This document shows positions 54,367 to 62,243 of a stretch of 64,000 nt of DNA, one piece after another. A model generated the notes under the pieces. That model did no database searches, was not told the DNA's origin, and was given only the letters and a program-made list of their open reading frames with translations. The position numbers and the translations under genes are program-made. Source of the DNA: Bradyrhizobium sp. Ghvi (GTDB lineage: Bacteria; Pseudomonadota; Alphaproteobacteria; Rhizobiales; Xanthobacteraceae). Position 1 is the first letter of the stretch. Every line of letters starts with the position of its first letter. The stretch covers positions 62,001-126,000 of the forward strand of contig NZ_FOVU01000003.1 of NCBI RefSeq assembly GCF_900115265.1, written 5' to 3'.

Positions 54367-55563
54367 ATGACCAACAAATTCCGCACCCTCGACGACGTCG
54401 ACGTGAAGGGCAAGCGCGTGCTGCTGCGCGTCGATCTCAACGTGCCCATGGACAATGGGCGCGTGACCGACGCGACCCGGCTCGAGCGCGTCGCGCCGAC
54501 CATCACCGAAATCTCGGACAAGGGCGGCAAGGTCATCCTGCTCGCGCATTTCGGCCGGCCGAAGGGGCGCGATGCCAAGGACTCGCTCAAGCCCGTGGCC
54601 GAGGCGCTGTCGAAGGTCGTGAAGAAGCCGGTCGCCTTCGCCGAGGATTGCATCGGCGAGCCGGCGGTCAAGGCGGTCGCTGACATGAAGGATGGCGACA
54701 TCCTCTGCCTCGAGAACACCCGCTTCCATAAAGAGGAAGAGAAGAACGATCCCGCCTTCGTCGCGGAGCTGGCAAAGCTCGGCGATATCTGGGTCAGCGA
54801 TGCCTTCTCTGCCGCGCACCGCGCCCACGCCTCCACCGAAGGCCTCGGCCACAAGCTGCCGGCCTATGCCGGCCGCACCATGCAGGCCGAGCTCGATGCG
54901 CTGGAGAAGGCGCTGGGCTCGCCGACCAAGCCCGTGATCGCCATCATCGGCGGCGCCAAGGTCTCGACCAAGATCGACCTGCTCGAAAACCTCGTCACCA
55001 AGGTCGACGCGCTCGTGATCGGCGGCGGCATGGCCAACACCTTCCTGCACGCCCAGGGCGTCGCGGTCGGCAAGTCGCTGGCGGAGAAGGATCTCGCCGC
55101 GACTGCCGTGCGCATCATGGAGAAGGCGGAAGCCGCCAATTGCGCCATCATCCTGCCGGTGGACGCAACGGTCGCCTATCATTTCGCCGCCAACGCGCCC
55201 TCGCACGCCTACGGGTTGGATGCGATTCCGGCCGATGGCATGATCCTCGACGTCGGTCCGCAATCGATCGCGCGGGTGCACGCGGCGATCGACGATGCGG
55301 CCACGCTGGTCTGGAACGGACCGCTCGGGGCCTTCGAGATGCAGCCATTCGACCGCGGCACCGTCGCGGCGGCCAAGCATGCCGCCGAGCGCACCAAGGC
55401 GAAGAAGCTGATCTCGATCGCAGGCGGCGGCGACACGGTCGCGGCCCTCAACCAGGCCCATGTGGCCGGCGACTTCACCTATGTCTCGACCGCCGGTGGC
55501 GCATTCCTGGAATGGATGGAAGGCAAGCCCCTGCCCGGCGTTGAAGTCCTGCGTATCAAGTAA
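54367..55563 (+). CDS. pgk: phosphoglycerate kinase
   Basis: A 398-residue monomeric kinase interconverting 1,3-bisphosphoglycerate and 3-phosphoglycerate. Signature [16 protein letters not shown] near residue 18, then [10 protein letters not shown] and [14 protein letters not shown] in the N lobe; [15 protein letters not shown] and the phosphate-binding [12 protein letters not shown] in the C lobe. ATG 54367 precedes the family start [13 protein letters not shown]. Between gap and pgk lie two palindromes. Confidence 0.96.
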   Translation: MTNKFRTLDDVDVKGKRVLLRVDLNVPMDNGRVTDATRLERVAPTITEISDKGGKVILLAHFGRPKGRDAKDSLKPVAEALSKVVKKPVAFAEDCIGEPAVKAVADMKDGDILCLENTRFHKEEEKNDPAFVAELAKLGDIWVSDAFSAAHRAHASTEGLGHKLPAYAGRTMQAELDALEKALGSPTKPVIAIIGGAKVSTKIDLLENLVTKVDALVIGGGMANTFLHAQGVAVGKSLAEKDLAATAVRIMEKAEAANCAIILPVDATVAYHFAANAPSHAYGLDAIPADGMILDVGPQSIARVHAAIDDAATLVWNGPLGAFEMQPFDRGTVAAAKHAAERTKAKKLISIAGGGDTVAALNQAHVAGDFTYVSTAGGAFLEWMEGKPLPGVEVLRIK

Positions 55564-55601
55564 ACAGGCGGCCGACAGGCCCAAACGGGAGAAAGACAGA
55601 G

Positions 55602-56669
55602 ATGGCTCGGATCACGTTGCGTCAATTGCTCGACCATGCGGCTGAGAACGATTACGGCGTACCGGCCTTCAACATCAACAACATGGAGCAGGCGCTGGCG
55701 ATCATGGACGCGGCCAACCAGGTCGACGCGCCCGTCATCATCCAGGCCTCGCGCGGTGCGCGCTCCTACGCCAACGACGTCATGCTCAAGCACATGATGG
55801 ACGCGGTGACCGAGATCTACCCGCACATTCCGGTCTGCGTGCATCTCGACCACGGCAACGAGGCCGCCACCTGCATGACCGCGATCCAGGCCGGCTTCAC
55901 CTCTGTCATGATGGACGGCTCACTCAAGGCCGACGGCAAGACGCCCGGCGACTGGGCCTACAATGTCGGCGTCACCAAGACCGTGACCGACATGGCCCAT
56001 CTCGGCGGCATCTCGGTCGAGGGCGAACTCGGCGTGCTGGGCTCGCTCGAAACCGGCATGGGCGACAAGGAAGACGGCCACGGCGCCGAAGGCAAGCTTT
56101 CCCAGGACCAGCTCCTGACCAATCCGGACGAGGCCGTGAAGTTCGTCAAGGAGACCAAGGTCGACGCGCTCGCGATCGCGATGGGGACGTCTCACGGGGC
56201 TTACAAATTTACCCGCAAGCCCGATGGCGACATCCTCGCCATGAACGTGATCGAGGAGATCCACCGCAAGCTGCCGAACACGCATCTCGTCATGCACGGC
56301 TCCTCCTCGGTGCCGCAGGAGCTGCAGGACATCATCAACGCCTATGGCGGCAGGATGAAGCCGACCTGGGGCGTGCCGGTGGCCGAGATCCAGCGCGGCA
56401 TCAAGAACGGCGTACGCAAGATCAACATCGACACCGACAACCGCATGGCCATGACCGGCCAGATCCGCAAAGTCCTGAAGGACAATCCGGAAGAGTTCGA
56501 TCCGCGCAAATATCTGAAGCCGGCGATGGAAGCCATGACCAAGCTGTGCAAGCAGCGGCTCCAGGAGTTCAACACCGCAGGCCAGGCCGCCAAGTTCAAG
56601 AAGATCCTGACCCCCGCCGAAATGGCCAAGCGCTACGCCAAGGGCGAGCTGGATCCCAAGGTGGCGTGA
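55602..56669 (+). CDS. fba: fructose-bisphosphate aldolase class II (Calvin-cycle type)
   Basis: A 355-residue zinc aldolase. HLDHGN at residues 81-86 provides the catalytic Asp83 and metal-binding His84; later zinc His residues lie in GTSHGAYKF and [25 protein letters not shown] binds substrate phosphate. The length and [11 protein letters not shown] loop fit the B-type subgroup found with cbb genes. The stop of pgk is 38 bases upstream, so it is part of the operon. Confidence 0.96.
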   Translation: MARITLRQLLDHAAENDYGVPAFNINNMEQALAIMDAANQVDAPVIIQASRGARSYANDVMLKHMMDAVTEIYPHIPVCVHLDHGNEAATCMTAIQAGFTSVMMDGSLKADGKTPGDWAYNVGVTKTVTDMAHLGGISVEGELGVLGSLETGMGDKEDGHGAEGKLSQDQLLTNPDEAVKFVKETKVDALAIAMGTSHGAYKFTRKPDGDILAMNVIEEIHRKLPNTHLVMHGSSSVPQELQDIINAYGGRMKPTWGVPVAEIQRGIKNGVRKINIDTDNRMAMTGQIRKVLKDNPEEFDPRKYLKPAMEAMTKLCKQRLQEFNTAGQAAKFKKILTPAEMAKRYAKGELDPKVA

Positions 56670-56688
56670 TCCAATACACACCCTCTCC

Positions 56689-56788
56689 GTCATTCCGGGG
56701 CGCCGCAAAGCGGCGAGCCCGGAATCCATAACCACACCCTGGGGTTATGGATTCCGGGCCTGCGCCTGCCGGCGCATCCCGGAATGAC
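56689..56788. repeat. large GTCATTCCGGG palindromic repeat
   Basis: GTCATTCCGGG at 56689-56699 and CCCGGAATGAC at 56778-56788 are exact inverse copies. Inside, GCCGC-AAA-GCGGC and CCATAACC / GGTTATGG form further stems. Between the two aldolase genes. Confidence 0.8.
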
Positions 56789-56909
56789 AGTCTTCTTGTG
56801 GCACGACACCCCTCCCCCCTCTCCCCTGCGACCAACGTTGTCTCGGCAATTGCCCGAGAACGGTCTATTTTCACGGGCAAGGGCAGAATCGTTTTGGGAG
56901 GACCTCTCG

Positions 56910-57950
56910 ATGAATCTGACTGAGCTCAACAGGATCGCGACCGCCATGGTCGCGCCGGGCAAGGGCATCCTTGCCGCCGACGAATCCTCCGGCACCATCA
57001 AGAAGCGGTTCGGCGCGATCGGCGTGGAATCGACGGAAACGAACCGCCGCGACTATCGCGAGATGCTGTTCCGCTCCAAGGAGGCCATGAGCCAGTACAT
57101 CTCCGGCGTGATCCTCTATGACGAGACGATCTGGCAGGACGCCAAAGACGGCACGCCGCTGATCAAGCTGATCGAACAGGCCGGCGCCATTCCCGGCATC
57201 AAGGTCGACGAGGGCACGCAAGGCTTGCCGATGTGTCCGGGAGAGCTGGTCACCGTCGGGCTCGACAAGCTGGCCGAGCGGTTGAAGAAATATTACGAGC
57301 GCGGGGCGCGCTTCGCCAAATGGCGCGCGGTGATCGACATCGGCAGCGGCACTGACGGCCGGGGCATCCCCTCGATGACCGCGATCAGCGTCAACGCGCA
57401 CGCTTTGGCGCGCTATGCCGCGTTGTGCCAGGCCGCGCAGATCGTGCCGATCGTCGAGCCCGAGGTGCTGATGGATGGCGACCACGACATCGATCGCTGC
57501 TATGAAGTCACGAGCCGCGTGCTCAACAAGACGTTCCAGGAGCTGCGCGTGCAGCGCGTCGCGCTGGAAGGCATGGTGCTGAAGCCGAACATGGCCATCT
57601 CAGGCAAGAAATGTGCGAAACAGGCCTCCGTCGAGGAGGTCGCGGAGAAGACGCTCCGACTGCTGAAGGCTTGCGTGCCCGCGGCTGTGCCCGGCATCGC
57701 TTTTCTCTCCGGCGGCCAGTCGGATGAAGAGGCGACGGCGCATCTCAACGCCATGCATAAGCTCGGCCCGTTGCCGTGGGGCCTGACCTTCTCCTATGGT
57801 CGCGCGCTGCAAGCCGCGCCGCAAAAGGCCTGGTCCGGCCGGCCTGAGAACGTCGCGGCCGGACAAGCTGCATTCAGTCATCGCGCCCGTATGAACGGCC
57901 TCGCCTCCAGGGGCGAATGGCAAAGCAGCCTGGAACAGAAAGCAGCCTAG
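56910..57950 (+). CDS. fructose-bisphosphate aldolase class I
   Basis: A 346-residue Schiff-base aldolase. GILAADESSGTIKKRF and GVILYDETIWQ at the N terminus, the FAKWRAV lysine, and Lys225 in VLKPNM as the Schiff-base residue are all in place. It catalyses the same cleavage as the class II enzyme encoded just before it, without a metal. GGGAGG lies 9 bases before the ATG. The leader at 56790-56909 holds CTCGGCAATTGCCCGAG, near-palindromic. Having both classes adjacent suggests condition-dependent use. Confidence 0.95.
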   Translation: MNLTELNRIATAMVAPGKGILAADESSGTIKKRFGAIGVESTETNRRDYREMLFRSKEAMSQYISGVILYDETIWQDAKDGTPLIKLIEQAGAIPGIKVDEGTQGLPMCPGELVTVGLDKLAERLKKYYERGARFAKWRAVIDIGSGTDGRGIPSMTAISVNAHALARYAALCQAAQIVPIVEPEVLMDGDHDIDRCYEVTSRVLNKTFQELRVQRVALEGMVLKPNMAISGKKCAKQASVEEVAEKTLRLLKACVPAAVPGIAFLSGGQSDEEATAHLNAMHKLGPLPWGLTFSYGRALQAAPQKAWSGRPENVAAGQAAFSHRARMNGLASRGEWQSSLEQKAA

Positions 57951-57953
57951 ATC

Positions 57954-58622
57954 TTGTCGAACAAATCGCCTCCGCCGCGCCCCGCGCCGCGTCTCTATCT
58001 CGCGACGCCTGACGTCGATGATCCCGCCTCGCTGCTCGCCCAACTGCCTGATCTGCTCGCGGCCGTCGATGTCGCGGCCGTGCTGGTGCGGCTGAAGGAG
58101 ACCGACCAGCGCACCATGATCTCGCGGATCAAGGCGCTGGCGCCGGTCGTCCAGAACGCCGGCGCGGCCCTGCTGGTCGACGGCCACGCCGAGATCGTCG
58201 CGCGCGGCGGGGCCGATGGCGCGCATCTGGCAAGTCTCGCCGCGCTGGAAGAGGCGATGCCGTCGCTCAAGCCCGATCGCATCGCCGGCGTCGGCGGGCT
58301 CGCCACGCGGCACGAGTCCATGAATGCGGGCGAGATGGGCGCCGATTACGTGCTGTTCGGCGAGCCCGACCCGAAAGGCCAGCGTCCCTCTTCTCAGGCG
58401 ATCGCCGAGCGGCTGGACTGGTGGGCCGAGCTGTTCGAGCCGCCCTGCGTCGGCTTCGCGACCTCGTTCGAGGAAGCCCACGACTTCGCCGCCAGCGGCG
58501 CCGATTTCGTGCTGGTCGGCGATCTCATCTGGGCCGATCCGCGCGGGCCCAAGGCGGCGCTGATCGAGGCCGACGCCGCGATCAAGAAGGCCTTCGCGGC
58601 CGTTGCCGCGGGCCAGGGCTAG
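57954..58622 (+). CDS. thiamine-phosphate-synthase-like TIM-barrel protein, active site degenerate
   Basis: A 222-residue ThiE/TenI-fold protein. The layout is visible: LYLATPDVDDPASLLAQLPD at the start, DYVLFGEP late and FVLVGDLIW at the end. Key residues differ from ThiE: QLREK is VRLKE, the NDR pair reads VDGHAE, VHLGQ is AHLAS, and DYxxFGPxF is DYVLFGEPD. Activity as thiamine phosphate synthase is therefore doubtful. The start is a TTG at 57954, 4 bases after the aldolase stop; no in-frame ATG lies near. It is translated with the aldolase and precedes the SEL1 gene by 8 bases. Confidence 0.75.
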   Translation: MSNKSPPPRPAPRLYLATPDVDDPASLLAQLPDLLAAVDVAAVLVRLKETDQRTMISRIKALAPVVQNAGAALLVDGHAEIVARGGADGAHLASLAALEEAMPSLKPDRIAGVGGLATRHESMNAGEMGADYVLFGEPDPKGQRPSSQAIAERLDWWAELFEPPCVGFATSFEEAHDFAASGADFVLVGDLIWADPRGPKAALIEADAAIKKAFAAVAAGQG

Positions 58623-58630
58623 CGCCCGCC

Positions 58631-59719
58631 ATGAAGCTTCCTCGCATCACGCTTCTGGCCGCGCTGCTTCTGGCAACGCCCGCGGCCGCGCAGCTTCAGA
58701 TCACGCCGCCGGCGACGATCCCGAGCCCTTCATCCGAAAAGCAGAAGCCGAAGGAGCCGGCAAAGGACAAGCCGAAGGTCGCGCCGCACACGATCACCAA
58801 GAAGAAGGAGCCCGCGCCGAAGCCGTCGGCCTCGCCGAGCCCGACGCTGCCCGCGACCGTGATCCCCGCGCCGCCGACCGACAATTCCAACGTCGACCTG
58901 GTCTTCGGCGCCTATCAGCGCGGCCAGTACAAGACCGCCTTCGACCTCGCCAGCGAGCGCGCCAAGGCCGGCGACGCCAAGGCCATGACCATGCTGGGCG
59001 AGCTCTATTCCAATGCCATGGGCATCAGGCGCGACTACGCCAAGGCGGTGGAATGGTACAAGCGCGCCTCCGACGCCGGCGACCGCGAGGCGATGTTCGC
59101 GCTCGCCATGCTGCGCATCGCCGGCCGCGGCGGCCCCGTCGACAAGGGCGAGGCGGTCAAGCTGATGGCTTCCGCCGCCAAGCTCGGAGAGCCCAAGGCG
59201 GCTTATAATCTCGCTCTGCTTTATCTTGATGGTCAGACCTTGCCGCAGGACGTCAAGCGCTCCGCCGAGCTGCTGCGCCAGGCAGCCGATGCCGGACTGC
59301 CCGAGGCGCAATATGCGCTCGCGACCTTCTACAAGGAAGGCACCGGAGTGCCGAAGGACCTCGAACGGTCGGTGCGGCTGCTGCAGGCGGCCTCGCTCGC
59401 CGACAATGTCGATGCCGAGGTCGAATATGCCATCGCCATGTTCAACGGCACCGGCACGCCGAAGAACCAGCCCGCGGCCGTGGCGTTGCTGCGCAAGGCC
59501 TCGCGCCAGGGTAGCGCGATCGCGCAGAACCGCCTCGCCTGGGTTCTGATCAACGGCATGGGCACGCCCGTCGACAAGATCGAGGGCTTCAAATGGCATC
59601 TGGTGGCCAAAACCGGCGGCAAGGGCGATCCTGAGCTCGACAAGGAGCTTGCCGATCTGCCCGCCGAGGACCGCGCCAAGGCGGAGGCCGCCGCCAAGAA
59701 ATGGCTCGGGAACAAATGA
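58631..59719 (+). CDS. SEL1-repeat (TPR-like) exported protein
   Basis: A 362-residue protein. Residues 1-20 are a Sec signal peptide with cleavage after ATPAAAQ. A proline/lysine-rich linker (about residues 25-80) follows, then at least six SEL1 repeats of about 36 residues (for example AMTMLGELYSNAMGIRRDYA, AQYALATFYKEGTGVPKDLE). The repeats form a superhelix for protein binding. It probably acts in the periplasm. The lysine/proline linker resembles cell-wall-crossing segments. It follows the ThiE-like gene by 8 bases. Confidence 0.9.
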   Translation: MKLPRITLLAALLLATPAAAQLQITPPATIPSPSSEKQKPKEPAKDKPKVAPHTITKKKEPAPKPSASPSPTLPATVIPAPPTDNSNVDLVFGAYQRGQYKTAFDLASERAKAGDAKAMTMLGELYSNAMGIRRDYAKAVEWYKRASDAGDREAMFALAMLRIAGRGGPVDKGEAVKLMASAAKLGEPKAAYNLALLYLDGQTLPQDVKRSAELLRQAADAGLPEAQYALATFYKEGTGVPKDLERSVRLLQAASLADNVDAEVEYAIAMFNGTGTPKNQPAAVALLRKASRQGSAIAQNRLAWVLINGMGTPVDKIEGFKWHLVAKTGGKGDPELDKELADLPAEDRAKAEAAAKKWLGNK

Positions 59720-59825
59720 GCTGACGTCAAGCTCCCTGAATGACTTGACGTTTGGCCCCTCGCGGGGCACCCAATCCCCTCAAATGGCGCTCTTTCGCGC
59801 CCCTTCCCCACCAAAGACTGATCTC

Positions 59826-60611
59826 ATGCTGTATTCCGCTACTATCAACGTCATGGTCAAAGCCGCGCGCCGCGCCGGCCGCAGCCTCAAGCGCGATCTC
59901 GGCGAGATCGAGCACCTCCAGGTCTCGCTGAAGGGGCCGGCCAATTTCGTCTCGCTCGCCGACAAGCGCGCCGAGGAGATCCTCTACCAGGATCTCGCCA
60001 AGGCGCGGCCCGGCTACGGCTTCGTCGGCGAGGAAGGTGGCACCCGCGAAGGCACCGACAAGAGCCACACCTGGATCGTCGATCCGCTCGACGGCACCAC
60101 CAACTTCCTGCATGGCATTCCGCAATTCGCGATCTCGATCGGCCTCGCCCGCGAAGGCACCGTGATCGCCGGCGTGATCTACAACCCCGCCAATGACGAG
60201 CTCTACATCGCCGAACGCGGCAAAGGCGCCTTCCTCAACGACCAGCGCCTGCGCGTCGCCGGCCGCCGCCAGCTGAACGAATGCGTGGTGGCCTGCGGCC
60301 TGCCCCATATCGGCCGCGGCGACCACGAGGAATTCCGCCGCGAGATGACCGCGATCCAGGACCGCGTCGCGGGCCTGCGCCGCTTCGGCGCCGCCTCGCT
60401 CGACCTCGCCTTCGTCGCGGCGGGGCGCCTCGACGGCTATTGGGAGCGCAATCTGCAATCCTGGGACATCGCCGCCGGCATGCTGATGGTGCGCGAAGCG
60501 GGCGGCACGGTGAGCGACATTGCGACGCCGGGCGATCCCTTGGTCACCGGTAACGTCGTGTGCGGCAATGAGTTCGTGCACGGAGAGCTGGTGAAGATTT
60601 TGCGCAAGTAG
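59826..60611 (+). CDS. inositol monophosphatase family protein
   Basis: A 261-residue magnesium-dependent phosphatase (SuhB/IMPase family). The metal site appears in FVGEEGG, IVDPLDGTTNFLHGIPQF and WDIAAGMLMVREAGG. It acts on inositol-1-phosphate or related sugar phosphates; in proteobacteria it may also have an RNA-polymerase/ribosome role. The ATG at 59826 precedes the family N terminus LYSATINVMVKAARRAG. It stands alone after the SEL1 gene. Confidence 0.93.
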   Translation: MLYSATINVMVKAARRAGRSLKRDLGEIEHLQVSLKGPANFVSLADKRAEEILYQDLAKARPGYGFVGEEGGTREGTDKSHTWIVDPLDGTTNFLHGIPQFAISIGLAREGTVIAGVIYNPANDELYIAERGKGAFLNDQRLRVAGRRQLNECVVACGLPHIGRGDHEEFRREMTAIQDRVAGLRRFGAASLDLAFVAAGRLDGYWERNLQSWDIAAGMLMVREAGGTVSDIATPGDPLVTGNVVCGNEFVHGELVKILRK

Positions 60612-60639
60612 GTCTCAGGTCTCGCCTCTTACGCCGCTC

Positions 60640-60764
60640 GTCATTCCGGGACGCGCCACTTGGCGCGGGCCCGGAATCCATTCATCGGCGGCGACTCAGG
60701 CCCAATGGATTCTCAGGTGCGCAATTGCGCACCATAGCTCGCGCTGCGCGCGCCCCGGAATGAC
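60640..60764. repeat. large GTCATTCCGGG palindromic repeat
   Basis: GTCATTCCGGG at 60640-60650 and CCCGGAATGAC at 60754-60764, with inner GGTGCGCA-ATT-GCGCACC (60717-60733 region). It lies between the converging IMPase and ATPase genes. Confidence 0.8.
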
Positions 60765-60767
60765 AGC

Positions 60768-61895
60768 CTAGGAGTCGTCGTCGTCGGATTCCTCATCGCG
60801 ATATTCACCGCCGAGGGTCAGGCCCTCGATCATCGTGGCGCCTTTCTGCTTGATCACCCGGCGAAGCGGGACCGAACTCTCGTTTCGCAGGGCCTCCATC
60901 AGCTGCTCAGAATGAGTGACAATCCAGATGTCGGCGCGGCCCGATGCCTTGGCGATCAGCCGGGCCAATGGTGCCAGCAGCGACGGATGCAGGCTGGCCT
61001 CGGGTTCGTTCAGCGCGATGAACGGCGGCAATCGATAGCCCATGAACACCGCAAGCAGGCAAATATATTTCAGCGTCCCGTCGGACAGTTCATGCGCCCT
61101 GAACGGACGTGGCATGTCCTCTAGCTGCAGATCGAATTCGCACAAGCCGCCGGCTTCCCATGCGCGGAGCTCGGCGCCCGGGAACGCATCCTCGATCGCG
61201 TCCTGCAAATCGGTTGCGTCTCCCCTGATCGTATAGAGCGTCGCCAGGGCCGCAGCCAGATCGCTGCCGTCGGCACTGAGCGAGGGCGTCGTGATCGCGA
61301 GACACGGCTTTCGGATCGGTGAAGCCGGATCGGTGCGAAAGTCGTGATAGAAGCGCCAGCCCAGCATCGCGTTTCTGATCAGATCGATCTCCGGGCATTG
61401 CTTGCCGTCGTAAAATCCCGCGAGCGCCGGCTCGGACGGCAGCACCGCATCCTTGTGATTGGTCCATGCGCCACTGTCGGTGCGAACGCTCACGAGCGAG
61501 TTCTTCCGCTCCATCAGGCAAACCGTTCGCTTGCCCTGCGTCGCCTCGATGCTTTCTTCCTTGATCATCGGCTCGCCGGCAAACGCTGCCGCGACAGGGC
61601 TGGGAAACCCGATCTCGATGGAATATTTCAGGCGATCGAATCTGGCGGACAATCGCAGCGGTCCATCCTCGCCGCGTTTGCGGATGCCGGACCAACAGAC
61701 CGAATTCAATCCGCCTTCGTCGGCGATCGTGCGCGTGATCCGCCCGCTAGCCGCATCGCGCAACAGCGACAGGGATTTGTAGAGGTTGGATTTGCCGACG
61801 CCGTTCTCACCGACGAAGACGGACAGGGGGTGAATTGGGAGGGAGAGCCGCCTGATCGAGCGATAGTTCGAGATCGCAATATCGGTCGGACGCAT
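60768..61895 (-). CDS. RecF/SMC-like AAA ATPase of unknown role
   Basis: A 375-residue ATPase. Walker A GENGVGKSNLYKSL at residues 29-42, signature ELSDGTLK, Walker B FIALNEPEASLHP and the H-loop IVTHSEQLMEAL. The Asp usual before Glu in Walker B is Asn, as seen in this group (SMC-hinge-less, RecF-like). The last 15 residues are strongly acidic (EYRDEESDDDDS). No nuclease domain is fused, and no partner gene lies beside it. It might be a DNA-maintenance or defence ATPase. It stands alone between two palindromic repeat regions. Confidence 0.9.
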   Translation of the reverse strand: MRPTDIAISNYRSIRRLSLPIHPLSVFVGENGVGKSNLYKSLSLLRDAASGRITRTIADEGGLNSVCWSGIRKRGEDGPLRLSARFDRLKYSIEIGFPSPVAAAFAGEPMIKEESIEATQGKRTVCLMERKNSLVSVRTDSGAWTNHKDAVLPSEPALAGFYDGKQCPEIDLIRNAMLGWRFYHDFRTDPASPIRKPCLAITTPSLSADGSDLAAALATLYTIRGDATDLQDAIEDAFPGAELRAWEAGGLCEFDLQLEDMPRPFRAHELSDGTLKYICLLAVFMGYRLPPFIALNEPEASLHPSLLAPLARLIAKASGRADIWIVTHSEQLMEALRNESSVPLRRVIKQKGATMIEGLTLGGEYRDEESDDDDS

Positions 61896-62243
61896 CAGGT
61901 GCTCTCATTTCGGCAGGCTGGCTCGGCATTCGCGCTTGCGAATTCAATCCAGGGATGCAGTCTGGATCGAAGCTCCCGCCAAAGCAAGCGGACCGATCTT
62001 GTTGAGTCGACCCTCGAGCGAAGAATTTACGGAAGCGCTTACCGTGGAAGTCCTGTCCCACACTCCGCCATCATCGCCCGGCTTGACCGGGCGATCCAGT
62101 ACTTCGAGGCGGTCGTGATCGAATCGATGAGCCGCGGCGTACTGGATGCCCCGCCTGCCGCCTTCGCTAGGGCTTCGGCGCGCCCAGACCTCAACCTCGG
62201 CGAAGCCTTGGCGTAGCCGGGTCGCGGGGCATGACACTGTGCC
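61896..62243. other. 348-base intergenic region before the RND pump gene
   Basis: No gene. The first part has no recognised feature; from 62075 on it holds a composite palindromic repeat (see separate entry). Confidence 0.6.
62075..62235. repeat. composite palindromic repeat with a 65-base element inserted
   Basis: CGCCCGG-CTTGA-CCGGGCG (62075-62093), then ATCCAGTA (62094-62101) with TACTGGAT (62140-62147) as in the 49459-49535 copy. The TGCCCCGC-CTGC-GCGGGGCA hairpin of that copy is split here: 65 bases (62159-62223) lie between CTGC and GCGGGGC. Their ends CGCTAGGGCTTCGGCG and CGGCGAAGCCTTGGCG are themselves imperfectly inverted. Confidence 0.75.

Noticed and set aside
57880-57960. TPP riboswitch before the ThiE-like gene
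   Set aside because: Only 3 bases separate it from the aldolase stop, and no THI-box sequence is seen.
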